A DNA stretch of 64,000 nt from Eudromia elegans (Eukaryota > Chordata > Aves > Tinamiformes > Tinamidae). The notes under the pieces were generated by a model. It saw only the letters and a program-made list of their open reading frames with translations. It was not told the origin of the DNA and did no database searches. Of this stretch, positions 22,953 through 36,100 are shown piece by piece. Each line of letters opens with the position of its first letter. The stretch's first letter is position 1. Where the stretch lies: positions 62,001 through 126,000 of the forward strand of contig PTEX01000206.1 in NCBI GenBank assembly GCA_003342815.1, read 5' to 3'. Position numbers and translations under genes: made by a program.

Positions 22953-25900
22953 CCCAGCTTTCTGAGTAGCATCCTGCCTTTTGCTGTTTCTGTCTCCTCA
23001 ATTTCATTTCCTCATTTCTCCTTTCCACTCTCCTATGCTTCTCTACTAGTTCTCCTTTTCTTCTGCGCTGTCCCCCTGGTCAGACGATGGGTTACTGTCC
23101 CCATCCACAGATCTGCTTTTCAGCTGCTCCGGTCAATATAGATCTGCAGATCTTGTTTTTCCTCCCATGTTTTCTTTATGTTGATGTCTGAATTTTGCTG
23201 TGGACTCTAGGCACCTTTCTGGATTTTTTTGGTCCCTGAGGTCTGTCAGGTGACCCAGTATGGAACAAGCTTCTGCTGGATGCTCGAGGATAACGTTCAG
23301 CCCAGAACTACTGTGCTTAGGCACCTTCGTTCTCTCTGCAGCTCTTCAGAACTTCTTCACTCCGACTCTTCAGCAGTTACTCTCTTCTCTTCCTTCTTAC
23401 CAGAAAAACAAAAGAAAAATAATTTAAAATAAAAGAAAATAAAAAAGGAAACTCCTAAACCTTTCCCTCCTGCTCTCTGTCCTGTGTTCTCTTTAGTTCA
23501 ACTATAAACAAACTAAGTTCAAGTTTACTTTATTCAAAACAAATATTTCACTTTTAAAATAAAACATTTGACATTTTCAGCTGTAAATTTTTCAGAGCTC
23601 TTCCTTCCAAAAAAGTGTTAGCAGGATATTCATGCAAGTCGAGAATGAAAAAGGATCACTGAGAAATGTGAGTTTTGTGCTCATTCAACCAGGTGACGAT
23701 GGGGGCCTGTCATTTCAAGGAAAGGATTTCCATCTGCCCAGGTCTGCTGGATCATCCGACAGTAAATCCTGAGGGCAGGCTGGTGAATCATCTGTGCCCC
23801 TGTGGAGACCATCCTATTAGTGCCCCTTGTGGGGGCTGATTAGCAGCTGGATTAGCAGCTTCCCTCGTGTCAGAGTTGTGTCTCTTCTCTTTGCCCACCT
23901 TACAGCTCTGTGAGTAGTCCAGGCTTCCTAACAGCCCAGGCACCATAATAACAAGGTGCATCAGGTGCTGATACAATGTGTTTCAGTACGTAATCCTGTG
24001 CCAGCTGCTACAGAAATGGATGTAGAATTTCTCATTTCCATTTAGAGAATGACAAGTGTGAGGAAGTGTTTCCTAAATTCCTTGAGTAATTTCTTCTATT
24101 CTGAAACATATCCGCAGGTACTTTTTTCTTTATGTTGTTACATCTTGCTTGCTTTAAGGTAAAGACCAGTAGCACAGAGCTGACCTGAATATTATGCTGC
24201 TCGGACATTGTATAAACATACATCAAACTTCCTCAGAAAGTAACCAGACATCATCACACATCTTCTGGCCTTGTTTTGTGACATAAATAATAACATATTA
24301 GTTAGATTAATACCATCTTGAGAATACTGAGCAAATACAGACAGAATTGTATTATCTTTTTTTTTTTTAAGTTAAATATTTCCTCTTCGTTTCTTTTTTA
24401 TTACTCATATGCTGTTCCATGGAACTGAGCATTTTGCAAAAGGCGGCAGTAATATAAAAATGCCTGGTGTGTCTGTCCTTGGAGATGCATAAATAAAACT
24501 ACCATAAGATCTGTAAAAATTAACATCTTTGAGGGACACAGAAATGAATTACATATGGTGTTTTGTTTTTGGGTTTTTTTTTTTAATTCTGCTTCACTCA
24601 GCTCCAGCTTTTAAATCTTAAAATCTCCAGATGATTGTCGGTGGCCGTGCAACCAGATTAACCGAGAAAGCTTAGCACTTCTAAAACCACATTAAAAAGC
24701 TGCCTTTTTTCGAACTAAATCTTCCCTCAAAAGGACCGACGGGTAAGGAAGGGAAGCCATCACCTCAAGCTGCACACCAGACCTGCCTCAAGCACAGTTT
24801 TGACGTCAAGAGCCCTTCCTTGCAGTACAACTGCTTGTGTTCCAGCTTCTGAAAGTAGATGAAGCACATGGAAAGTTTGACCGGGGAGGAACACAGCTCA
24901 TGTGCTGAAACTGCTTCTTGTGAAACCCCAGAGAAACTCTGCGTGTGTGTTTAGCATAATTCCATAGGAAAAAGAGAGAGGGGAAAAGGCAAATCATGAG
25001 GTGAACGTGCACGTGTTAACAGTCGTTCTCACGCTTAAGGAACTGCACTCTGTTGTCATGCACACATGTGAGAGCTCATGTAGAACCGGCATTGCAGGGA
25101 CGAGGGAGAGCGGAGGGCTACGTCACCCCTCGGAATAATCACAGGGATCAGGAGATCTGTGAGACCTGTGAGGACCTCACTCAGCAGGAGATCAGGAGGG
25201 AAAAATCTCCATGGTATTTCTACAGTGGATTTGCCTCTCGTGAATGAATCACAAGGCCTGGACTGACACCCAACTGCCAGGGAGTGGGAGCTTTCTGCTC
25301 AGAGAGCCCTTGGAGTGAGAATTACAAGGGTTATTGAAACTTCCCATACTTACCTGCTAATAAGAAAAGGCTCGTGCATGTGGGCATTATAATTCAGACT
25401 GTCATATTCTCTATCCATCCTGATACTCTCGGTGCAAGGGCTGCGTTTGGCCTGGGCGAGGTTTCAGGGGCTGGGCTCTGATGTGGTACTCACTGGCTAA
25501 GTTGGTGCAAGTAAATTCATGTGCTTAGCACTGCATGGTGTGCATCTCTACTATTAAATTTTCTTATCCTTCATGGTGGCCATATCCAAACTGCAGTGGT
25601 CTCTGGTCCATGCCACTCCCTGAGGTGCACCCAGGAGTTGTTTCAGAGAATACAAGTTGGCCTGGGACAAAGTAATCTTGGGCAATAATCTGGTGATGTA
25701 GTAGTAGATACAAATCAGTTCCTGCTCCTGTGAACACCGTTCACTGTTCAACACTGTTTGATTTATGAACCTGGATGTGGCCATCGGATACTGTTTAGAA
25801 GAGTGAATGAGAGCACCAGCACTTGTAAACAGAGATATGGCTGAGATCAAAGGAGTGACCATCAGTTATGTGAGCTATGGACTGATGAGTGGCACTGGAC

Positions 25901-28900
25901 TTGACCCATCCTTGGTTTTAAATGGTAACATGGACTTTGCTGTTGTAAATGATTTTTTGATTTTGGAGTATTCATAGTTTTTAATGATTGTATTGCCTAT
26001 ACCATCAGGTTATAAATCTAAAACAAAACTTCACAGTGAGTATTTTTTAGCTCTGTGACTGATCATTAAAATTTTATTTTACTTTCAGGGCAAGTTCTCA
26101 ATTGGCAGAAAAGGAGAGAAAAACGCCCTTCAGTGATGAGTGGAACAAATTCGCTGTGCTCGTGCTCTTACTTCTTCTGGAGGCATCAAGGAGAGCTTTG
26201 ATTGCAAAAGGCAAGCAGAATCTGGACCAATACATGTGCAACAAATTATTTAATCATCAGCAGTGCTTTGCAAATAGATGGCTGCTAAAAATAATAGTTC
26301 TTACTGTCTTTCTCTCAATTGCACAGTAGCTCTACAATGAGTACCAGAGATACATTAGTACAGCAACTGAAAGTTTCAACCACAGCATTCTTCTCAAAGG
26401 TATCACTGCTGAAAACCCCAGGGTCATTAATGGAAAGGAACAAGAGCCGATTCCACTACATGAACCACAAACTATTTCCGAAATAAAAATGTGCAAAAGT
26501 TGTCAAAAAGTAGCTACTGTGAACCTCACCATACGTGAAGTGTTGTAACTGGATCACTTCTAGGCTGAGTAGTTCAGGCTGTTGCTTGAAAAATCTTTTT
26601 TTATTTCTTAAAATCAGAAAAAAAAAATCTACAGATGAAGGAATTTTTTTTCCAGCTTCAGTATCATCTTTCATTTTACTCAGTTGTGTATTTGTTTTGG
26701 TTTACCTTTCCTGACAGGTTAGGTAAAATGTTTTACAATCTGATGACAAACTCGGTAAGTATGATCTCATGAAATAGCTGTTATTCACCGGTGTGCTGAA
26801 GAGATCCACAGTTAAAGTGTGGGGGTTGTTTTGCCCTGAGTTTTCTGGACTTGATCTCTTAATAAAGACCATTTCTCAGACCATTTGTATTCTTCCTTTT
26901 GGTATGAAGAGAGCATGATATATACAAGCATGATCAATATTTTAGGTCATTCCATGGATCACATTTCATTTTGGTGTGATCCTGAGGCATCAAAACCAGT
27001 TTATGCACTAATAAAAGGATGGAACTGTACACGTAGATGTTTCAAGCAATTCACGCCAAATAGCTCAACCTGTATAAAACAATTTCTAGAAAGAATGTAT
27101 TTTACTGTGTTGATACTTACAGTTAGTAAATGAAAAATTAACATTTTCTTTATTTTAGAAATGAAGGATTTAAAAAAAAAAAATACAGCTTAGAGTGCTA
27201 GAACTGGTATTAGATCTGTTTATAACCTTTGGTTTGCAATTTCTGTGTTTTTGCTGCTCATGTTTTTATACACACAGTTAAGTTAATGATATGAACGCTT
27301 AGAAAATGTAACTGAAACTTATCACTTTGCAGGAAATATTTAATAATTTAGGTCTTTTTAATGTTTTCATTCATTTTTCAATAATAATATCTTTCATTTC
27401 TGCACAAGAGGATTTGCCCCAAATAATTTATAGAATCAAAGCAGTTCTAAAGTCACACGTATGCCAAAAGAGGTTGTATCTTAATTTCGGCAATAGTTCT
27501 AGGCAAAGACCTTGGGATTTGTGCCATACATGTACCTGAACATTGGTTTCCTCAGATAATCGTATCTGGATTCTTTTTCTCTCTTTGGTTGAGACATACC
27601 ATCTTTTTATTTTTTAAAGGCTCAAAATTTATGTTCAAGTAATTTTAGGCAGAGGAAAAAGAGCTCTTTTGTCCTTTTATAAAGTTGTAATTGAGCTTCT
27701 TTAGTCAGAGCTATGAGAAGACTTGGCTGGAGTTTGGAAACTGAGATGCTATTGCTAAACTGACTAGACAGTTATAATAGTTACATTTGACTGAAAAATC
27801 ACTTCTGAAAATACTCACTGGACATCTGTCAAGAAGCACCTCCTCACTCATGAGCTGGCATAGGAAATGGAAAGGACATATTTAAAGGACATATTTATTT
27901 GCTGAGTTTGACAAAGCCAAAACTGAAAAAGCTGTGTAAGGAAGACTCCAATGCCTCTCTGCAACATTCAGAACATGTTGCTCCCAAAAAACTGTTGCCT
28001 TAACCTGAGGGAGAGGAGGGGAAATCCTACAGGAAATAAACACGTTGTCTATCAGATACTGGACAACACAACTAACATCTCTAAAGGACAATTTATGCAA
28101 TATCACCTTGGCCTCCTTGGCCTGTCTGTCTGTTCTATGGATGCACCATGTCCTCTCCTGGAACAAATGGGAAAACTCACTGTATGTGTTGGTGTTATTT
28201 AACCACAAAGCGCCTTCTCATCTTCTGCAAGCTGCACTTCTGTCAAATGATGGTGATGACCCAGCCAGTCTGTCTGGAGATGTCACGGGAAGAGAAAAAA
28301 CAGACTATTACAAGTGACACAGCGAATACTTCTTCGCTATTACAGATTCCCCATTAAATCTAAGTAATTACTTGGCCACAGTGATACTTAGTCTACAGGA
28401 CAATACATTTTCAGATATCCAGGAACAGCAGTTTACAATAACGCTTCCATATGGGTTTGATATCTCATGTTGTTAAAACAAATCAGCAAGTCTAGACTGT
28501 AATTTGCTGAAAAAATTTATGGTTATTTCATGTCGTTTTTTTCTCTAAGTAGAGGTGAATATATTAGACTCTCCTACAGGGAGAGATGGTAGTGCAGATT
28601 CTTTTCATATGAGCATGCTGATTTTCATACCACATAAAAAAATGCCTTGAAATATCGGTTCCTTATTCCATTATAATGTTTAAATATTTTGCAAACTGCT
28701 AATTATTCATGAAAAAAAAAACCCAAAACACTGCAAGTTGGTTGCTTCCATTGCTTCACAAATGAGTGCCTAGTGCCAGTGCAGGAAGTCAGCAGGGAAA
28801 AATGTCCTGTCTGGGAAGCCCTCGGCTGCCCTGGGCTGTTGCTGCAATCGGTGCAGCAGCAGGACAGCTCCAGGAGCTGAGGATTCTCCTTCCCTCTTCA

Positions 28901-31900
28901 CTTCCAGGCTCCCAGTGTGGTCCCAAAGCAAATCAAGGTCTCTCTCTCTGCTCTCTGCTATCCCACCTGCCTTCCAAACTGGGGCCCTCTTGAAGAAGTG
29001 GGAGCTTTATGCTACTGAGCAGCAAATGACTTGGCTCCAGTGGAACAGCAGATGGGTCCATATGGACTGCCCATATTCACAAACCACTAGGTTAAGAGTT
29101 TAGCTTTAATTTTGTCACATAATATGCACTTTTAAGAAGCTTTATGGTTCATGAGAGATGGAAATGAGTGTGCCTATGTATTACCACTTGGCAGACAATG
29201 TGGGTTGAATCTTTTTAATAAAGTTTTGGAAAATAATATGATAACTTACTCCACAGAGATCCTTGCACGTGCATGGGTATAAGCGAGTGCCTTGTAAAGC
29301 TTACCAGATACTATAACAAAGATCATCATGGATCTTCCCAGAGCCTGGTACTCTTACACTTCGGTTTATTTCTTTATGTTTTGGATTGTTCGTGTAGCAG
29401 CCTGTGTATTCTAGTGGACTGATCAAATATTTTTTGTGTTGTGATTTTTGTACTACTGAGAAACAGTATAAAAAAAAATTTTTTTCCTCCTAACAATATT
29501 AAGATTTAAAATTTACAAGAAAATGTGTCATTTTGCTAAAAGAGTAGTCATCCTCCTACTGTTACAAACTGGCAAAATCCCAGAATTTAGTGATTTGCTA
29601 CAACACTTTGTTCTCATTGACAGTTTAAGTGTATTATCATAGACATAACTGCATGTTGTACTGCATGTTGATCTAGTGCATGGGGTCCTAGATTTCCTTT
29701 TTGCCAGCAACTCCTAATTTCTATGCTTCATTCTAGCATTAATATATCATTTTGCAATAAAAAAAAATGACAGAGACTTTTTACAAGCTGCTACGTGAGG
29801 ATGTCCTGGCACTGCACAAGGCACAACTGTTGAAGCCTCGGAAGCTCTCACTGCAGAGTGAAAGGACATTCCCTTCCAAATGGTCTACAATCTATATCAG
29901 CCCACGTCTTTTCCAATTACAGCTCTTCTGACATCATTAAACTTTTGGGTGTGTTTCATACTTATTTTGTACCATCTGCAGTTTTACTACAGCTCTTAAC
30001 TCTTAATCCTTGAGATTTGGATGTTCATGCACTTCAGTTCTAGAAAAGGACCCTCCTTCACGTAAGACAGATGTGCATGATTATCAAGGTATCATGAATC
30101 AGACCGGAGCTTCCTTAGCCTAGTACTCAGCATTAGCTAAGCTGGAAAAAAGAGCCTGTTTGAAGATCTAAGTAGGCTATAGAAGAGAGTTTTGAACCTA
30201 CATAATTACATTGGGGTCCTCTATAGTTAACAGCTGAGTATCTGTCCGTAAATCATGCAGAGTGATTGAGTCAGGTTATTAAAGTAGCAAACATAAGTGA
30301 AAAATATGCCAGGTTTATAGAAAGCCCCTGTCCACTTACGATGCTCAAAGAATCTCAGCACAGCTTTCCAGGACGTGTGCCATGGCCTCTCTGGAGAAGG
30401 ATGAAGTCACTTGGCCTTTGGCCTTGTGACTTCCAGCACATCCGAGGAAAGGAATATCTCATCAGGAGCCATAGCTTGTAATGTCGTCTTCTTTAATTAC
30501 TGTTTTAGCTGTGCCAAATTACGTTAACCCTTCTTTAGTGCTGTGCTCCCTGAGGTGCCTCTACTGATCTTTTAAAAGGCTTAGTTCAATATCCTTATTT
30601 GATATAACAGGTAATCCTAGCAAGAATGATTGCAGTCTGTCCCGTAAGTAGTTCATGCGCAAAATCTGATTTATTCTTTTGTTTCTCAGCATCTTATAAA
30701 ACACAGCAAGTTTTAAAATTGGATAAAAATCAACAGAATTCAAGCAATACGTGGTCCCCACAGTCAGATCAGGCACAATATTTTCATACTCTTTTTTTTT
30801 AGTTCCAGCTTCTATAAGGAGTTCAGTCCTAGTGCAGGATGATGATGTTGGAATGTGACCATGACATCAGTAATGTCGCTGTCACTGGCAGGCGAGATCG
30901 GGGCCTATGCAGAAATGCACTTAACCCTATTGTACTCAGTGCCAGAAGGGAAAGTCGAATGAGTCTGTCATCATCCTGGTGTCCTCCAAGCAAACATATT
31001 TCCATATAGGCAACATCTGGGTACCCAGACCTAGCAAAAAGCATTGCATTTAAACAACTAACTCTACCTAGATATGTACTATCTTTTATTCTATGGAAAG
31101 GTTAAAAGTATTTATGTGCTGAAATAAATAATCTACCTGCTGCTTTTTCAATACTTAGAAATGGTTCAGATTGTGTATTTCCTGGTTTTCTGCACATGTT
31201 TCTGCTAACTCGTATAGAAGTTAGAAAAGAATTTGTTTTCTAAGCATTAGAAAGACTAAGCTAGTAGAAAATCACAAATACTGAAAAAGGAATTGTCTTC
31301 AGCTTTTCGTAGCACAATTGTGTAGCAAAGGACTTCTCTATTATTCCACTTTTGCTGGTTACTGTGCAAAATTATTAGTCTGGTATCTAACTTTGTCTAT
31401 AGCATTGCATTCTAAGTTACAATATCCTGAGCAGCTATACCGAAATGGAGTTACTCGTCCCTCCTGGTTTTCACCAACATGAGATTGGCTTGTGCTCCCT
31501 GTCAGGTGCTTGCCTTTCATCTGGAGGTTCAGCCCTTGTTCCAGACAAAATGAGGTTCGACTCATTTGAAACCAGCATCAGAAAAACAGCATAAAACATT
31601 CCACATACCATATACATAGCAATCAATGAAGACTGAGGCATTATGGCAACTGAGCTATTTAACACTGCTTAAAAGCACACACAAGGATTTTCCCTGGGGA
31701 GAAAGGAGAGAAAGAAGCCTTTTTTCCCTACAGTAGGCCTAACTGAGTGAACAATTCATGGCAGAAAATGTTTTAAAACACTTTTCTGAGTGCGTGCTCA
31801 TTTCGGCTCCTGCTACTGCTTAGCCTTGTCCTGAGTTTTTGGGATGAAGAAACGTCTGGCCCAGGGTTCTTGGCTGAGAACGGCCTTCTCTGTTCTCAGA

Positions 31901-32692
31901 AACCCCATCAAAAGGCCATCAGCTGAGGCACAGCTATCTTAGGCATTTGTCTTCTTAAGGTATTTTTTTTCAAAGTAAACAAAACCAGGATATTAATAAA
32001 AGAACAGACTCTATTTACCACTGTAATAGAACAGCATTAGATTATATATTGGATTCTGAAACTAAGTATTTGAAGAGAAAGGGTCAGACCTTGTCAGGCA
32101 GCGTAGCCACATTGGACTGGGCTGCTGGCCATAAACAAGCCTGTCTGATCCAAAATTGTATAAAACAACGATGGAGAACTGGTCAGAGACTTACTCTGTT
32201 GCGGCTTCCATCCTGAAAATACTGCTGGCAGAAAGGACATCTAGCAGCAAAGCTGGAACTCATCATACAAGTCATCTTCAACACTTTTTTAGGAGTATGC
32301 TTTATTTAGCTGCTGCTACTCAGTCTTGGCCTCAATCCCTTGGTAAGGACATGCAGGGTCCTTGAAAACAGTGTTTTCTTTGTTCCCACAGCTTTTACTG
32401 GCAAGCCATCGCTCTGAGACACTCTGCCCTCTACAGCCTTGGTGAACTGCTCAGATGGATGGTGAACCGCTCACCCCCATGAGCACTGTCTGCACCTCAG
32501 GTCTGACTTTGCATGTAGCGATTCCAGAAAATGATACAAGTGGCTGCACCAAATATCTAAGCCTAAGTCACTGCTTCACAGATCATCCAGCCTAACCAAA
32601 GTACGATAAAATGATACAGTGCACAACCGTATATACTTTACAGGGCATGGCAACTACAGCATGAAGAGCCAACAGGGTTAAGAAAGGAGGGA
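22953..32692. other. Intergenic, no gene recognised
   Basis: Nearly 10 kb of AT-rich sequence with no supported gene. Small items are a 13-bp tandem duplication at 27871-27896 and T-rich runs near 24357 and 24572. Open frames are short and lack recognisable domains. Confidence 0.6.
27871..27896 (+). repeat. Perfect 13-bp tandem duplication
   Basis: AAAGGACATATTT occurs twice back to back (27871-27883 and 27884-27896). This is a recent small duplication or replication slip. Confidence 0.85.
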
Positions 32693-33148
32693 TAGAATCA
32701 TAGCATCATAGAATGGCTAGGGTTGGAAGGGACTTGTAGAGGTCATCTAGTCCAACCCCCCTGCACACGCAGGGTCCCCTAGAGCATGTGGCACAGGGTG
32801 ATGTCCAGGCGGGTTTTGAAGATCTCCAGAGAAGGAGACTCCACCACCTCTCTGGGCAGCCTGTTCCAGGGCTCTGTCACCCTTACTGATAAGAAATTCT
32901 TTCGCAAGTTCTCATGGAACCTTTGATGCCTCAATTTGTGGCCATTTCCTGTAGTCCTATCACTTGCCATCACTGAGAAGAGGCCAGCCCCATCCTCCTC
33001 GCTCCCTATCTTGAGGTACTTGTACACACTGATGAGGTCCCCTCTCAGTCTTCTCTTCTCCAGGCTGAACAGGCCCAGCTCTCTCAGCCTTTGCTCATAG
33101 GGCAGAAGTTCCAGGCCCCTAATCATCTTTGTAGCCCTGCGCTGGACA
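32693..33148 (-). mobile_element. CR1 LINE 3' fragment (minus strand)
   Basis: A 5'-truncated copy of the same CR1 subfamily, starting at its 3' tail (ATAGAATCATAGCATCATAG) and reaching about 33148. On the minus strand it keeps a 115-codon open remnant (33126-32779) that begins [20 protein letters not shown] and ends in the element's natural C-terminus. It is the least damaged of the three young copies over this stretch. Confidence 0.93.
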
Positions 33149-36100
33149 TGATGTCCAGCAATGGAGATGTGAGATAGGTTATGCCATGTCTTTGAGATGA
33201 GAAATATCTGCTCTGGGATGTGATGCAGAATAAATTTTGCATCTATTTCTGTGGCTGCAGACCAAGATATTCTCTGAGTTCTTTGGCAGGACCTTGAAGC
33301 CTGACCAGGAGAAGGCAGCTACGGGGCCTCTTTGAAACCGCAGCCTGCTACTGAGTCCTCTGCCGAGGTAACTTGGCACTGGCGAAGGATGGACTGGCAG
33401 ATTGGCTTCCATCTGGCACAGAAAGAGACACGATGGGGAAAGGGACAGCAGATTGAAAGCAGACTGCTCACAACACATTAGAAATATAAAGAAGGAAGAC
33501 TAATATCGCAGCGAGTTACTGCTCTCTGGAGAGCTTTAAATCCCAGCATTGTCACCACCAGGCTTCTGTTGACGTTTCCACAACCGGAGGCTACCATAAA
33601 GTTTTCAAGTGACATGATGCAGGATTCTCATGATATTTAGTAAGGCATCCTCTTGCCTACCTAGGCACACATACACATTAACTGCATTAATACACTAATA
33701 CATTAATATTATTAATAGATATTAATAATATACATTAGCTGCACACAGGTGCAGCTCTGCAGTAGAGATTCTTGCTGGTAAGTCTGGAGGATCAACTCTG
33801 TCTTGGACAAACCAAGACAGATGCTTCACAGGCACAAACTCTGCTGTGAAGACATATTCTAAGTAACTACACGGAGGTGTAACTCTGGCACATGCCAAAC
33901 ATACCTTAAAAGGGCCCTCAGAACCAGTGCTTGCTTCTGTTATTGAATATAAACCCTCTCCAGCAGCATACCAAATCTGCATTACAGGTGATTCTGCTTT
34001 TTTAACTCCAGTTTTCCTGCAAAGTTATTTTGGAACTTCACATCTTAGATGGTAAATATGTTGCTCCAAATGCATAACAAGCAAACCAGGTAATGTTAAT
34101 GGCAACATTTTAGTAGATGAGTGAAGAAATAATCCTACCTTGGATACAATTTCTGCAATATAAATTGAGGAATGGGCATAATGTGACACTAGATTACGTA
34201 TGTGTAGGAGTGTATACATAGCAAAAAAAATATTGGAAAAAAATATTTGTGAGGACAAAAATTTGTGGAGACAGGCTTAGAAATAAGTGATTCAGTTTGA
34301 GGTAGTAGATTGGAAAGAGCATTAATGAGATGTTTTCAAGTATGCTTCCTTTAATCCACTAGTTATTTCTAATGGGTTAGGACTCGGTTCTGTTAGTCCT
34401 TTAACTTGGGGTTGCCACTTGTATGTCGTATAAATACAGCTCGAATGCCAGGGCGAGCGAGGCTCTGGCACGCGGGGCTGGCAGCTGGTTTGGAATGAGG
34501 GCTGTGCCCCGTGCTGCGTCTGGAGACGCTGCCCTTGGACTACACACACTGGAGAAGTGCGGCGTCTCTCCGGGATGGCTGGGAAGGATTCACCGTGTTC
34601 AAACCCCTCATTCCACCTACCCAGACAGATGCCTTTGTTAAAATCAGAGCCAAAGAGTGCTCTGAGTATTTCTGAAAAGGTGGTTTATTCTTTATAACAA
34701 GGGAAAATGACACAGAATCTGATGGATGTTTAAATGAGTGATTAAGTAAATGATCCAGAGATAATTCTGGAGATATTAATTTCATGACACAGAAGTAACT
34801 ATGCCAAGCAAGGCATATATATAGTCACTCAAGTGTCACACTGTCTGATACCTCTGACTCAGTGGCAGAAACGGCAGCTGGGCCCCTGGAGGCTGCGGTG
34901 AATAATCAAGAGATGTCGGCTTGAGGACAGTGCAGGGTGGAAGGGAGAGAAGCCATAACCCCAGTGTTTGAGAAGGCCTGGAGCGCTAGAGCCGGGTGGA
35001 TGGTGCTGTCCCTGCTAGCGCGGGATCTGGGCAGTCCTCCCCGCTGCCTTGGGCGTGTGCAGCTGGGTAAATGCGGCTGCCTGGAGGCTGCACCTAGCCG
35101 CTCTCACCAGACTCCTGTAGAGAGCAACCTGGTGCTTTCCCAAGAGAAAAACCATTGCTGGACAGAGAGACAGACTAATGGCACAGCAGAGACTGACACA
35201 GAGCATACAAAGGACTTTATTTTCCTTTTTCTTTCCTTTTTTTCTTTTTTATCAGAAGGAAGTGTCCCTCTGTGAAATACGCATGACAGTCAGACAGTGG
35301 AGGTCCTTCTGAATAGGTGTCATTCATATCTGAGAATTTCAACACGTGTGGGTGCTCCAGTTAGAAAAACTTAGGTAACACAAGGCTAAGATGGGTGAAA
35401 AATATAGCTATAAGCTTAAAAACAAACAAACAAACAAACAAAACACTGGAAGAGACCACTGATGGTAAATGACAAAGGACAAAAGATTGACTTGCTTTCC
35501 TGGGGGGAAACAGACAGTTCATATATATGTATACATGGTGAATAGCCAGGGTTTTGAGACCTTCTGGTTGCCACAAATGAGTGTATATATTTATGAATGC
35601 ATAATGTATAAATAATTAAAAATGTACAAAATGACATTTTGAATGTCTAAGAAATTATAATTCAAGCTTTCATTATGTTATTATATCATGCTGCAGCTCA
35701 CAGTTTTCAGTTATTCCCTGAATAATATGTAATAGTGATTTAGTGTTCAGAATAAAAACTAAAATACCCAAATTCAACCACAGGGGTTCTGGAAGCCATG
35801 TAACATCTGGGTGATGAGTAAACTCCAGACCACCCAACTATCATTTAGCCATGAGTTCTTCAAATAACTTCACAGCTTCTAGAAATCTGAATTACTACTT
35901 AATGTTTCAAAGTTAAGATGGCAAAAAGCAAAAATGTGGACATTTCATAGAAGGAAAATAGTAATTTTGAACTTTGCCTCATATTTATGAAAATAAGAAG
36001 GCAACAACATATCAGCAGTACACAGGATTTATCTAATAAACAGTATCTTTTTTATGATGAACAAAGCTTCTGTTTTCAAGCACGTGAAATGAAGCTGAGA

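Noticed and set aside
32779-33126. Minus-strand 115-codon frame as a host gene
   Set aside because: It is a CR1 LINE remnant of the same subfamily as the 13.7-kb copy.
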